In this document: in pieces, positions 1 through 8,880 of the stretch
Layout: every line of letters begins with the position of its first letter
Position numbering within the stretch: position 1 is the stretch's first letter
Origin: Oscillospiraceae bacterium
GTDB lineage: Bacteria; Bacillota; Clostridia; UMGS1840; HGM11507
DNA: 23,373 nt
Assembly (NCBI GenBank): GCA_015068525.1
Contig: SVKJ01000023.1
Span: forward strand, 1-23,373
Reading direction: 5' to 3'
The notes under the pieces: generated by a model
Seen by the model: the letters and a program-made list of their open reading frames with translations, nothing else
Told to the model about the DNA's origin: nothing
Databases searched by the model: none
Made by a program: the position numbers and the translations under genes

Positions 1-997
1 TATCTTCACTTAAAGTTAGTCCGTACCATTTTGCAAAATCTTTCACATCTGCTATAGCTCTTCCGTTTAATAATAAAACAGGATTTGCCATATATTTAAC
101 TTCACCTTTATATGTTACGTTTACAACATTTGGAACAAGTCTTACGGTCGGGTCTTTTATCACATTTGGTTCAGCCCCGTCCTGTCTTTCCTTTATCGGT
201 TTAAATTCAGGAACATTTTCGGTAAGTTTTATATAGTCGATATAAAATTCACCGCTTGTTGAACTTCCGTAAGCCTGAAGAACAATCTGGTCAACTCCGT
301 CGCCTGTAAATTCGTTATACCAGGTTTGTGAGTATGCCATAACTCTGTTATTTTCTTTATCATGCCATACATTTGTTGCTCTTTTTATATCAAGAGTTGC
401 AGAACCTAATTTTTCATTTTCCAGTATAACGCCTGTTTCTTTATTTACAGGGTCAATTCTTACTTTTACAGTAAACCACTGATTAGCATAATCTGCACCT
501 TTATTGAAAACATTGTTTCCGCCTGAGTTTACAAAACAAAGTGTGTCGGCTGCTCCTGAGAATTTAATAAGCCTGAATGCATTTGCCCCGCCGCCCTTAA
601 AGTCCATAATGAAACCGAAACCTGCTGTAGTGGTTGGGCAGAATTTCATTCTTAACTCCATTGTAACAGGTTTACCTGTTTTAGGAACCGAAAGGGTAAT
701 TGATGGTGCACCTGTTGTATCATGATAATACAAGCAGTTTTTTCCTTTCTGATCAGGAGTATCGTAAGCTACAATTGTTATAGGGTCATTTGCTGTATCT
801 TTTACTGTCACACTTGTTGGTTTTGAGCCTTCGGCATATGAAGTAAAATCTTCAAAGAATATATCGTCTTTTGTTTTAACTATACCTTTTTTGGCGCCTT
901 CTTCAGGTCTTGGTTCTCTTATAGCATATGCAAAGCCTGTAACCGAGAGGGCAAGTAATAAAGATACTATTAAAAGCAAACTAATTATTTTTTTCAT
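1..997 (-). CDS. Exported lectin-like protein with copper-amine-oxidase-type stalk domain (3' end outside window)
   Basis: The frame is open for 332 codons from an ATG at 997 to the window edge, so the C-terminus is missing. GGAGGGAAAG lies just upstream of the ATG. Residues 1-25 form a signal peptide (MKKIISLLLI, then a hydrophobic run ending GFAYA). Residues about 45-245 are beta-rich with a jelly-roll feel: FFEDFTSYAEG near the start and EFYIDYIKL at the end, like the concanavalin-A-type modules that bind or cleave carbohydrate. From about residue 283 the sequence MANPVLLLNGRAIADVKDF, followed by KWYGLTL, matches the copper amine oxidase N-terminal-like (stalk) repeat of many clostridial exported proteins. 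That repeat is structural and does not imply amine oxidase activity. The gene follows the SLH gene by 14 nt and is probably the third surface gene of one operon. Export is well supported; ligand binding is inference. Confidence 0.8.
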   Translation of the reverse strand, partial: MKKIISLLLIVSLLLALSVTGFAYAIREPRPEEGAKKGIVKTKDDIFFEDFTSYAEGSKPTSVTVKDTANDPITIVAYDTPDQKGKNCLYYHDTTGAPSITLSVPKTGKPVTMELRMKFCPTTTAGFGFIMDFKGGGANAFRLIKFSGAADTLCFVNSGGNNVFNKGADYANQWFTVKVRIDPVNKETGVILENEKLGSATLDIKRATNVWHDKENNRVMAYSQTWYNEFTGDGVDQIVLQAYGSSTSGEFYIDYIKLTENVPEFKPIKERQDGAEPNVIKDPTVRLVPNVVNVTYKGEVKYMANPVLLLNGRAIADVKDFAKWYGLTLSED

Positions 998-1011
998 TTT
1001 TCTTTCCCTCC

Positions 1012-3867
1012 TTATTTAATAACAAAGATTGCTCTTGGAAGGTGATATACATAGTTATAAGTATGAACTACAACTTTTGTTAAGTCTGCACCTGCTTCAG
1101 TATATGTTACAATATCATTTATACCGCCTGCATAGACCATATTATCGCCTTTTTTAGATGAATCATAAACTGTTATAGGAAGTCTGTCATTAAAGTTTAA
1201 AGAACGGTAACCCGCTACAGTTCCCCCTGACACACCGTTGTAAACATTTTCTATATCGGAAATCTTGTATTTTACAAGTGTTCCGTTGTCATCTACAGGA
1301 ATTCCGTCATAGGAAACTACATACTGCATACCTTCATTATTTGCTTTATACGGATAAACCAAAGTTGCAAACTGGCTTCTGTTGGTTGTATTATCATTTT
1401 TATATGCAATGTTATTATATACTTTATCGGTTGATACTAAATATCTTATCTGGAAGGATTCGATTGAATTATCGTAACTGCTTATTGCAAGATACAAAAT
1501 ATCCCCCGGTTTTAAATCTTTTGCTTTAACTGATATTTCACCGGTACTTGTAAGGTCAGGGTCGCAAAGGAAAGTTTCTGCAATATTATTTGTAAGTGCA
1601 TATAATTTAACTTTTGGCTGACCTTCTTCGTCAACTGTGCTGGTTACTTTTTTAACCATTGTCATAAATCCTGAACTTGCAGTCTGATATGCACCGATAC
1701 CTACTGACGGATGAATAAATAAGTCAGGCAATGTGCTTTCTTTATCTATATAATAAGCAAACATTGTGTGACGGTTTGCATCAACATTATATTTTAAACC
1801 ATTTGAAAATACATTTCCTGAAACGGTTACACCGTAACTGTCATCATTTGCAGAAATAGGATATAAGAATACAGGTGTCACAGCATCAAATGCTATTCTT
1901 GAGCCTATCATACGAATCTGACCTGTTACAACGCAGGTTGCGTTATCTTCTGATTTCTGGATAAATAAAACATCGTCAGGCTGCATTGTATTTTTTGTAG
2001 CCTGTGCACCCAGACTGTTTAAAACTGTATCAATCATATTGATTTTGCCGTCAGAGTTTAAGCGGTATCTTACCATTGTGTTATATCTTTTGCTTCCCTG
2101 CGGTCTTGATTCGGTTTTCTTTGATGCACTTTCTAAAATTGCTTTAACAGCTGTTATATCACTTTCGTAATCAAGTTTATAATACGGACTTCTGCCATCA
2201 ACCTTAAGATTTTTTGCAGGATAAAATTCCTTCATTGTGCCATCTTCAGTTAATATAACAAATCGAGCATAAGATATATCGCCTTTAGGGTCAATTATTG
2301 TTTTTACCATACCCCATTTTTCGCTTGAAGATTGTGCTTTTTCGATTAAGGTTATTTTACCGAATTTGTTTACAAGGGCTCTGACCTGTCTTCCCATAAG
2401 GGTAGAATCAAAATATTTAGCACCATAAACTGTTAAGTCATATAAGCTACCGTCAATTTCAACAGTTTTTGTAACACCATCATCATTAAGAGTCATAAGT
2501 GTACCTGTTACTGTGTTTTCAGAAACATAGGCTCTTATATATCCCTGATATGCATCAGGTTTTGATTTATAGATAGCAACAGTTGCTCCTTCTTTTATTT
2601 TACCAAAAGTGATTTCTTCGCCCTGTTCATTATAGATAATGGTATATGGGTCATTTACTGTGTTATCAAGAACTTCTTTTTTAGAAGGATTCTTTTTATC
2701 ATAAATAGTACTGGTGTCACTTGCTTTTTTACCTACTACGATTTCTTCGTAAGCATCTATATATACTACATCGGCAATACCATCTGCATCATTATCTAAT
2801 AGCCTTACTTTACCGTCTAACTTGTTGCCGCCTAAATCGTTAAGTATTGCCATATTAAAAGCAGATTTTGTAGAAACGCCGTTATAGATTATAGCTGCGC
2901 CTCTTTCATATTTTAACTCTACTGCTTTTCCTTTTTCATTTGTATATCTTACTTTATAGTCAGAAATTGATGTAATATCTATTATATCTACTTCTTCAAT
3001 TGAATTTCTTCCCCACTGCTCACAGATGAATTTAAGAACATTTTTTGTTTCTCCTTCTACATAGTAAGCATTAACATTATATCCTAACAAATCATTTGGC
3101 ATAAGTTTACCGATATCGATATTAACTCCGCCTACTGAAATTGAATAAGGATTTAAATCATTAGGGCCAACAAGAGCTGATAAGTCAATTTCGTCAACAA
3201 CGCCTGTAACTTTTCTTGCTTTAAAGCTTTGATACATTAAAGGTTCGCCTTCAACAAGGCTAACGCTTGTTCCGTCTTTTGAATAGTACTCTTGTCCTAA
3301 AATATTGGTATTTAATGCATTGAATATTAAGTTTATTGCTATTTCATCAGTAACAACTGTTTCAGTTGCAATGTTTATATTCTTTAAAAGTCCGATATTT
3401 GATGCGGTAAAGAAATATCCTCCGGGATATCCGTTATTTGCTTCTGCCACATCGGTATATCCTAACAGTCTTATCATATATACTATTGCTTCCATAAAGG
3501 TAACAGTATCTTCAGGTTTAAAAGAACCGTCCGAATATCCAAGTGACAAACCTTTTTCTTTTGCCATTTTTATATATGGAAAATAGATGTGGTCACTCGG
3601 TACATCAGAAAATGAATATCCATCCGTAACACTTCCAACAAAATCGCCAAGTCCCGCCGCTTTTATTATCATTGCTGTAAATTCGGCTCTTGTTAATTCT
3701 CTTTTTGAAACAGTAAATTCTTCGTCAATAATTTTAAACGCTCTTAAAACGCCTTCCATTTCAGCAAAACTATCAGGAGTTTCATAACCTGCACCATAGG
3801 TTAAGGCAAATGGGAAACTACTTAAAATTAAAGTAAATACAATTACTAAAGATAATATTTTTTTCAT
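1012..3867 (-). CDS. S-layer homology (SLH) domain surface protein, N-terminal anchor
   Basis: A 951-residue exported protein. Residues 1-26 are a signal peptide. Residues about 34-186 hold two to three SLH repeats: a degenerate first one containing KRELTRAEFTAMIIKAAGL, a clear second one (FSDVPSDHIYFPYIKMAKEKG, residues 86-106, then GYSDGSFKPEDTVTFMEA), and a weak third one around residues 147-186. SLH repeats tether proteins to pyruvylated secondary wall polysaccharide. The remaining ~760 residues are beta-rich and repetitive in style, with several VxGxVxxI-type segments; I recognise no catalytic domain. ATG at 3867 is preceded by GGAGGGAATG. Only 14 nt separate it from the upstream 1057-residue SLH gene and 14 nt from the next gene, so the three are almost certainly cotranscribed. 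It may be a structural S-layer or glycan-presenting protein; the specific role is unknown. Confidence 0.9.
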   Translation of the reverse strand: MKKILSLVIVFTLILSSFPFALTYGAGYETPDSFAEMEGVLRAFKIIDEEFTVSKRELTRAEFTAMIIKAAGLGDFVGSVTDGYSFSDVPSDHIYFPYIKMAKEKGLSLGYSDGSFKPEDTVTFMEAIVYMIRLLGYTDVAEANNGYPGGYFFTASNIGLLKNINIATETVVTDEIAINLIFNALNTNILGQEYYSKDGTSVSLVEGEPLMYQSFKARKVTGVVDEIDLSALVGPNDLNPYSISVGGVNIDIGKLMPNDLLGYNVNAYYVEGETKNVLKFICEQWGRNSIEEVDIIDITSISDYKVRYTNEKGKAVELKYERGAAIIYNGVSTKSAFNMAILNDLGGNKLDGKVRLLDNDADGIADVVYIDAYEEIVVGKKASDTSTIYDKKNPSKKEVLDNTVNDPYTIIYNEQGEEITFGKIKEGATVAIYKSKPDAYQGYIRAYVSENTVTGTLMTLNDDGVTKTVEIDGSLYDLTVYGAKYFDSTLMGRQVRALVNKFGKITLIEKAQSSSEKWGMVKTIIDPKGDISYARFVILTEDGTMKEFYPAKNLKVDGRSPYYKLDYESDITAVKAILESASKKTESRPQGSKRYNTMVRYRLNSDGKINMIDTVLNSLGAQATKNTMQPDDVLFIQKSEDNATCVVTGQIRMIGSRIAFDAVTPVFLYPISANDDSYGVTVSGNVFSNGLKYNVDANRHTMFAYYIDKESTLPDLFIHPSVGIGAYQTASSGFMTMVKKVTSTVDEEGQPKVKLYALTNNIAETFLCDPDLTSTGEISVKAKDLKPGDILYLAISSYDNSIESFQIRYLVSTDKVYNNIAYKNDNTTNRSQFATLVYPYKANNEGMQYVVSYDGIPVDDNGTLVKYKISDIENVYNGVSGGTVAGYRSLNFNDRLPITVYDSSKKGDNMVYAGGINDIVTYTEAGADLTKVVVHTYNYVYHLPRAIFVIK

Positions 3868-3881
3868 ATTCTCATTCCCTC

Positions 3882-6800
3882 CTATTCCTTAATAAGTTCA
3901 TATACAATTTTTGCACATTCGGCTCTTGTTACAGAACGTTTTGGTTCAAAATTGCCATTTCCTGTTCCGTATAGGACACCTAAGTTTTTAAGTGTATATA
4001 CTGCGTCTTTTGCGTAAGAAGAAATTTCACTGTCATCATTAAAGATTTCTTCCGATGCTTCATTTTTATTTAATACTCTTGCTATCATTACTGCTATATC
4101 CTGTCTTGAAAGTTCAACACTAACACCAAATACTCCATCGCCAATGCCATTTATAATACCGTTCTGGGCTGCGATTTTTACATATTCATAGTACCATTCG
4201 GTATCAGATACATCAGTAAATAATTTATCTTCATCTTTAGCCTGTAAGTTAAATGCTAAAACTAAGATTTTTGCAAATTCTTCTCTTTTTATAGAACGGT
4301 TTGGCTCAAAGTTGCCGTTATCCATTCCTTTTAATATGCCTTTTTCATTTAAATATTTTGTTGGTTGATAAGCCCAGTGGTCAGTTTCAACATCACCAAA
4401 ATATTTACCTTGTTCTGTTTTTAAATCGTCTATATGTAATGCTCCCTGACCTGTTACGCCTGTCCCTTGTGCAGGGGTTATAACAGGGCTTGATGGTCTT
4501 GCAGTTCCGCCGCCAACTCCGCCAACTGGTGGAGGAGGAAGTATCACTGCATTTAAGTAGGCAATTGATAAATTATTAAGTTCAGTACTTAAAATACCTA
4601 TACTTGCAAATGGACCTTTATTTACAAGCTCTGAAACAAGGTTAGCTTTATCCAAAACATTATTGTAATTTGACATATCAAGTGTTAAATATGCACCGTA
4701 TGTATCAATTATATCTTGTGTTCCCGAAGGATTTTCAGGATAGTTTATAGATGTAAATAATATCGCTCTTCTTATACGGTCATCTAAATCGGATACATTT
4801 GTAATCTTTGCATTTGATATTGCACCGTTTACAACTGCATCTGAAACTACCTGATGTGATGCAGGGTTAATTTTTGATAATAAAGTTGTAAGGAATGCAG
4901 AATCAGAGAATGCAAATGTCAAAATAAGGTCTGAAACCGAAATTGAAGTACCATTATTTAATTTTGCTATAATAACTGATTTATTATATGCTTCAACAAA
5001 TTTAGTAACATCATCATCATTTGATACTGTTGGTTTTACACTGTACGCTTCTTTTATAAGACCATATAAAGTTTCTATAACATCTTCTTCTTTTAAAGTA
5101 TCAAAGCAAGATGTATCTATACCAAGAATTAAATCTGTTATATTGTTATCATCCTTCATACCAAGCTGAAGTTTAATATTTGCAACTGCAGTTTCTTTAT
5201 CCTGGTCTTTATAGATTTCTTCATATACTTTTTCAATTTCTATTTTCTTTTGTGAAAAAGATGCATGTAAGAATGATTCACTTAGAGTTTGTGCATCAAG
5301 GTATGCAACATAATTTCCAGCAACATCAGGGAATGTTACACTCTTTTCCCAGATACCATCGCTATTCGCTTTTGCCATATCAATTACTGCTGCATTAACA
5401 TTTAGTTCTGCTATGCTAAATTGAGAAAGTGTTTTATTTGGATGTGCCACAAAGAATGTTACATATTGGTTTGGTGTGCCTTTACCGTAAACTATAACAT
5501 TGCCCGGCTTTGAATCGTCTGCCGTAAGTACAATCGATTTATCAGTATCTGAAATTACAGGTGTGTGAGCATATTCTCCCCCAAATACCACTTTTTCATA
5601 TACTGCTTTTTTGTTATTTGTATCAGTTGTATCATAGATATATGCTTCTACAGTTACACCATTTATATCGTTTGGTAATGTAACAGTTGCACAAAGCTCA
5701 TCATTATATGAGCCTGTTGCATATTCTTTAGTTACAGAATTTACTGAACTTCCTACTAAAACTCCGTCTTTTTTAGTAAGAGTTACAAATGTTAATTTTT
5801 TCTTATTTACATTTAAATTGTTAAAATCTAGTTTTAACTCAACTGTTGTGTTATTTTTTGTAAGAGTTGCATTTTTAACTTCGACCTCAGCAGTTTCGGA
5901 AACACCCATTTCTTCATAAGTTTTATGGTTAAATTTATATACCTTAGTCGTTACGCCGTCCTGTGCAGTTACTTTAATTTTTGTTACATTATCTTCAGTT
6001 GTTACAACTGCATTTGCATGGCTGTTATTTAAGATATATTTAAATGAAGGTGTTTGCCCTTCTTTAACCCCAATATTATATTCATATTTGGTTTCAGAAA
6101 AGTTATCAAGCACTAATGCATCTTTAATTTCTACTGATTTTAATGTTGCAACAGAACTTTTTACTACAGGATAGTAATCTATTACAGCACCTGATGTTGA
6201 TAAATTTGTCTGAATAACAGCAATCAAATCATCCACATTATCATCAGGAACATCAAGTGTAAAGGTAAGTACTTTTTTCCCCTGTGCAAGTTTTGTTCTT
6301 ACAAAATCGGAAACATCAAATACCAATGTCCCGTTAGTTGCAAGAGCTGATGCACTAACAGTATCAATAACTTCGGCTCCTACAGGATTAGAAATACCGT
6401 TTAAAGTATTATTAAAAGTTGCTGTTGTTCCTGTCCATGTATCATTTAAAGTAGTAAGTTCTCTTAACTGCACTTTTCCTGCATAGTTACGTTTGTTATA
6501 GAATTTAACAGTTAATGTAAATTTACCGTTTGTATCACCTGTTACAGAAGATAAATCAAATCGGATTAAAGGTAAAGATGTCCATGAACTTGTGCTTATA
6601 CCTGTACTGTTTTTGTTAAGCGGAAACCACGAAGTAGTTGTCCACGCAGAATCACCGCTTGACGGATTAACCTTAGTGATTGCTGAAACCGGCTGTGAAA
6701 ATCCTTTATCAACACTTACTTCATAAGGTTCACGGAAAGTGAATTTATATGTATTTTCAGTGTGCCCGTCCGTTACTTTTACTAAAGTGTAGTCACCTAA

Positions 6801-7055
6801 ATAGTCTGCTGACTTTAACACTTGATAACTTGCTGTGTTATCATTAAGTGTGTAATTAAGTTGTGGTAACAAGGCTTCTTTATCATCTACTATAATATCA
6901 TAGGTATATGTGCCCGATGTTAAAGATGGGATTAAAGTTGCTCCCGTTACCGTTACACTTTTTAGTTCTGCATCTGTTACATCTGCTGATACACTCATTG
7001 GTATCATAGATAACATAAATGCAAAAACTAAAATAAGTGATAGGTATTTTTTCAT
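3882..7055 (-). CDS. SLH-anchored surface protein with CBM96/DNRLRE-like and cadherin-like domains
   Basis: The frame can be opened at a TTG at 7073, but AAAGGAGC (7063-7070) sits inside that extension and lies 7 nt before an ATG at 7055, which I take as the start (1057 residues). Residues 1-24 are a signal peptide (MKKYLSLILVFAFMLSMIPM, then SVSA). Cadherin-like beta-sandwich modules lie at about 26-108 and again at about 304-382; both begin LKSV and end YKFxxx. Between them, residues ~112-300 resemble the DNRLRE/CBM96 carbohydrate-binding fold: LPLIRFDLSSVTGDTNGKFT, then WTGTTATFNNT, then VFDVSDFVRTKLAQGKKVLTF. A ~450-residue middle part is unassigned. A Pro/Gly-rich linker (PPPPVGGVGGGTARP) leads to three canonical SLH repeats at 885-1057. 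The protein is thus wall-anchored at its C-terminus, unlike its neighbour. The repeat-filled gap upstream may separate it from the solute-binding protein gene. Confidence 0.88.
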   Translation of the reverse strand: MKKYLSLILVFAFMLSMIPMSVSADVTDAELKSVTVTGATLIPSLTSGTYTYDIIVDDKEALLPQLNYTLNDNTASYQVLKSADYLGDYTLVKVTDGHTENTYKFTFREPYEVSVDKGFSQPVSAITKVNPSSGDSAWTTTSWFPLNKNSTGISTSSWTSLPLIRFDLSSVTGDTNGKFTLTVKFYNKRNYAGKVQLRELTTLNDTWTGTTATFNNTLNGISNPVGAEVIDTVSASALATNGTLVFDVSDFVRTKLAQGKKVLTFTLDVPDDNVDDLIAVIQTNLSTSGAVIDYYPVVKSSVATLKSVEIKDALVLDNFSETKYEYNIGVKEGQTPSFKYILNNSHANAVVTTEDNVTKIKVTAQDGVTTKVYKFNHKTYEEMGVSETAEVEVKNATLTKNNTTVELKLDFNNLNVNKKKLTFVTLTKKDGVLVGSSVNSVTKEYATGSYNDELCATVTLPNDINGVTVEAYIYDTTDTNNKKAVYEKVVFGGEYAHTPVISDTDKSIVLTADDSKPGNVIVYGKGTPNQYVTFFVAHPNKTLSQFSIAELNVNAAVIDMAKANSDGIWEKSVTFPDVAGNYVAYLDAQTLSESFLHASFSQKKIEIEKVYEEIYKDQDKETAVANIKLQLGMKDDNNITDLILGIDTSCFDTLKEEDVIETLYGLIKEAYSVKPTVSNDDDVTKFVEAYNKSVIIAKLNNGTSISVSDLILTFAFSDSAFLTTLLSKINPASHQVVSDAVVNGAISNAKITNVSDLDDRIRRAILFTSINYPENPSGTQDIIDTYGAYLTLDMSNYNNVLDKANLVSELVNKGPFASIGILSTELNNLSIAYLNAVILPPPPVGGVGGGTARPSSPVITPAQGTGVTGQGALHIDDLKTEQGKYFGDVETDHWAYQPTKYLNEKGILKGMDNGNFEPNRSIKREEFAKILVLAFNLQAKDEDKLFTDVSDTEWYYEYVKIAAQNGIINGIGDGVFGVSVELSRQDIAVMIARVLNKNEASEEIFNDDSEISSYAKDAVYTLKNLGVLYGTGNGNFEPKRSVTRAECAKIVYELIKE

Positions 7056-7073
7056 TTTTTTAGCTCCTTTCAA

Positions 7074-7229
7074 TTAATTAGGAATTAGGATTTAGGAATG
7101 AGGAATGAATGTACGCAAAACATACCATTCGGTGTTTTGCGGTTTTTAAGGTTCATTTTTTATTAAATTCAAAAACGCACTACGCGTTTTTACCTTTATT
7201 CCTGATTCCTCTTTCCTCATTCCTAATTA
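7074..7229. repeat. MITE-like inverted-repeat element made of GGAAT units
   Basis: The ~155 bp gap between two same-strand genes begins TAATTAGGAATTAGGATTTA, continues with GGAATGAGGAATGAAT, and ends with the near-complement (ATTCCTGATTCCTC then TTTCCTCATTCCTAATTA). This gives imperfect terminal arms of ~35 nt, each built from a 7-8 nt unit (rGGAATk). Two hairpins lie inside: CGCAAAACA/TGTTTTGCG (about 7115-7141) and AAAAACGC/GCGTTTTT (about 7171-7192). No open frame is present. The form is that of a non-autonomous mobile element or an extragenic palindrome; no target duplication could be defined. It sits directly upstream of the ribosome binding site of the 1057-residue SLH gene, so it could also act as an attenuator or mRNA processing site. 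Confidence 0.7.
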
Positions 7230-7247
7230 AAAACAATCCGGATTGTT

Positions 7248-8852
7248 TTACATAGCGTCATATCTTTTTTGTGCTGCGTTTTGTGCTTTTAATACTTCGT
7301 CAGCACCTGCTGCTTTCATATCAGCTAAGAATTTATCCCATGAAGGCTCGCTGCCTTTTTTAGATAAAATATATTTTGCGGCAAATTCTTCGCCGATTTT
7401 TCTTAAGTTTAGGTCATATTTTTCTACGATTTTTGCTTCTTCTTCTGTATATGTAAGAAGTGGTTGTTGAGGTAAGAAACCATCAGTTTTTGCGTTCATT
7501 ATGTCCTGAGCTTCCTGTTCTTTTTCGGTATAATTAAAGTAAACGCATCTTTTATCGTATCTTCTTGCAAGAACTGATACAAATAATCCGTATTTTGCTT
7601 CCAAGTCTGTAATACCGATTGCTTTACCTTCTTCAAAGCCTAAATATTCTGCTTTTGTTTTATCTTCGTTCCAGTTAAATGTTACGCCCTCGATACCGCA
7701 TGTTGTAAGTTCGGCACCGCCTTCAGATAGAAGATAGTCTAATATTTTAAATGATAATTTTTTATTTTCATTATTGGTTACCATTATTGCTCCGCCTACA
7801 GGAGAGATTGTTATAACTTTCTGAGTCGGGCCTACAGGATTACCATATCTTAAGTCATATTCAGGGACAGTCTGAGCAGTTTGTTCTTTTAGTTGATCAA
7901 GTCTTCCTATCCAGTCATAAGTTACGAATGCTTTGTCTGCCTGTGTCATTTTTGCAGTCCATGACGGTTGAGTTGATGTTATAAATTCTTCATCAAGTAA
8001 TTTTTCATCGTATAATTTTTTCATATAGTCAAGGAATTCTTTAAATTCAGGTCTCATTGAAGAATAATTCCAAATGCCTGTTTTTTCATCGTAGCTCATA
8101 CCAGGCCACTGCTGAACACCCCAACTTGCTCCAAGTTGATTTAAAATGGTTATGCCTGATTTTGTTACAAGCGGTGCTGAAGATGGATATAATTCTTTTA
8201 ACTGTTTTAAAACCTGATAAAATTCTTCAGGGTTGTTCCACATTTTTATTCCGTGCTTATCAAATATATCTTTTCTGTATAACATACCATGGTTTACATC
8301 ACGGTTAACTCCGTAAGATGGAATCTGATATAATTTACCGTCAGACGCTCTCCATGCTTTGTTTACTGTTTCAGTACCCATTTCTTTGGCATTATCAATG
8401 AATATGTATTTGAAGTTTGGCATTTCATCTAAGTGGTCATCAACTGCAGCGAATGCTCCCTGAACACCATAATCATTGATTTCCTGCATTGTAAATCCGC
8501 CTTTAAATATATCAGGCATTTCATCAATACCGCCTGCCATTAAGATTTTTGATTTTTCTTTAAGGCTTGCTGTCGGGATAGCAACGATTTCTATACTAGC
8601 CCCTGTTCTTCTTGAAAGTTCTTTTACGATTACAGAATCGGTAAGCCCAACATTAGAGGAATCTACCATTATTGAAATTTTTGTACCTTTCTTATCAAAA
8701 GGAAGTTTTAAGCCACCTGCTTTTTCTTCAAAGAGTTTAATTTCTTCTTTGGTCATCTTTGCAACATCGGCTCCGCCATCGTTTTTAGCACAACCTGCCA
8801 TCAAAGATGTAGCCATAACTAAACTTAATGCTAATGCTAATAATTTTTTCAT
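7248..8852 (-). CDS. Lipoprotein extracellular sugar-binding protein (ABC transporter family 1, LplA/YtcQ-like)
   Basis: A solute-binding component of a carbohydrate ABC importer, bound to the outer face of the membrane. An in-frame ATG at 8861 is only 1 nt from AGGA (8863-8866), whereas ATG 8852 has a 10 nt spacing; I choose 8852 (534 residues). The N-terminus MKKLLALALSLVMATSLMAGC ends in a lipobox (LMAGC) with lipidated Cys21. The mature part starts with TKISIMVDSSNVG, and contains MPDIFKGG, AFVTYDWIGR and ISPVGGAIMVTNNENKKLSF, in line with ~530-residue SBPs of the LplA/YtcQ type. Length is normal for that subgroup. It follows the GH3 gene by 28 nt and is likely cotranscribed with it. No permease or ATPase gene is adjacent, so it is an orphan component here. 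Substrate unknown; the GH3 link suggests an oligosaccharide. Confidence 0.88.
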   Translation of the reverse strand: MKKLLALALSLVMATSLMAGCAKNDGGADVAKMTKEEIKLFEEKAGGLKLPFDKKGTKISIMVDSSNVGLTDSVIVKELSRRTGASIEIVAIPTASLKEKSKILMAGGIDEMPDIFKGGFTMQEINDYGVQGAFAAVDDHLDEMPNFKYIFIDNAKEMGTETVNKAWRASDGKLYQIPSYGVNRDVNHGMLYRKDIFDKHGIKMWNNPEEFYQVLKQLKELYPSSAPLVTKSGITILNQLGASWGVQQWPGMSYDEKTGIWNYSSMRPEFKEFLDYMKKLYDEKLLDEEFITSTQPSWTAKMTQADKAFVTYDWIGRLDQLKEQTAQTVPEYDLRYGNPVGPTQKVITISPVGGAIMVTNNENKKLSFKILDYLLSEGGAELTTCGIEGVTFNWNEDKTKAEYLGFEEGKAIGITDLEAKYGLFVSVLARRYDKRCVYFNYTEKEQEAQDIMNAKTDGFLPQQPLLTYTEEEAKIVEKYDLNLRKIGEEFAAKYILSKKGSEPSWDKFLADMKAAGADEVLKAQNAAQKRYDAM

Positions 8853-8880
8853 TTTTCTCATTTCCTTTCTTTTCTCTTTT

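Noticed and set aside
1..160. Amine oxidase activity suggested by the copper amine oxidase-like domain
   Set aside because: Only the N-terminal stalk-type repeat is present; this domain is widespread in non-enzymatic exported proteins, and no catalytic domain is visible.
504..725. 73-residue frame on the plus strand
   Set aside because: It lies antisense to the partial lectin-like gene, which has a signal peptide and domain signatures; there is no ribosome binding site.
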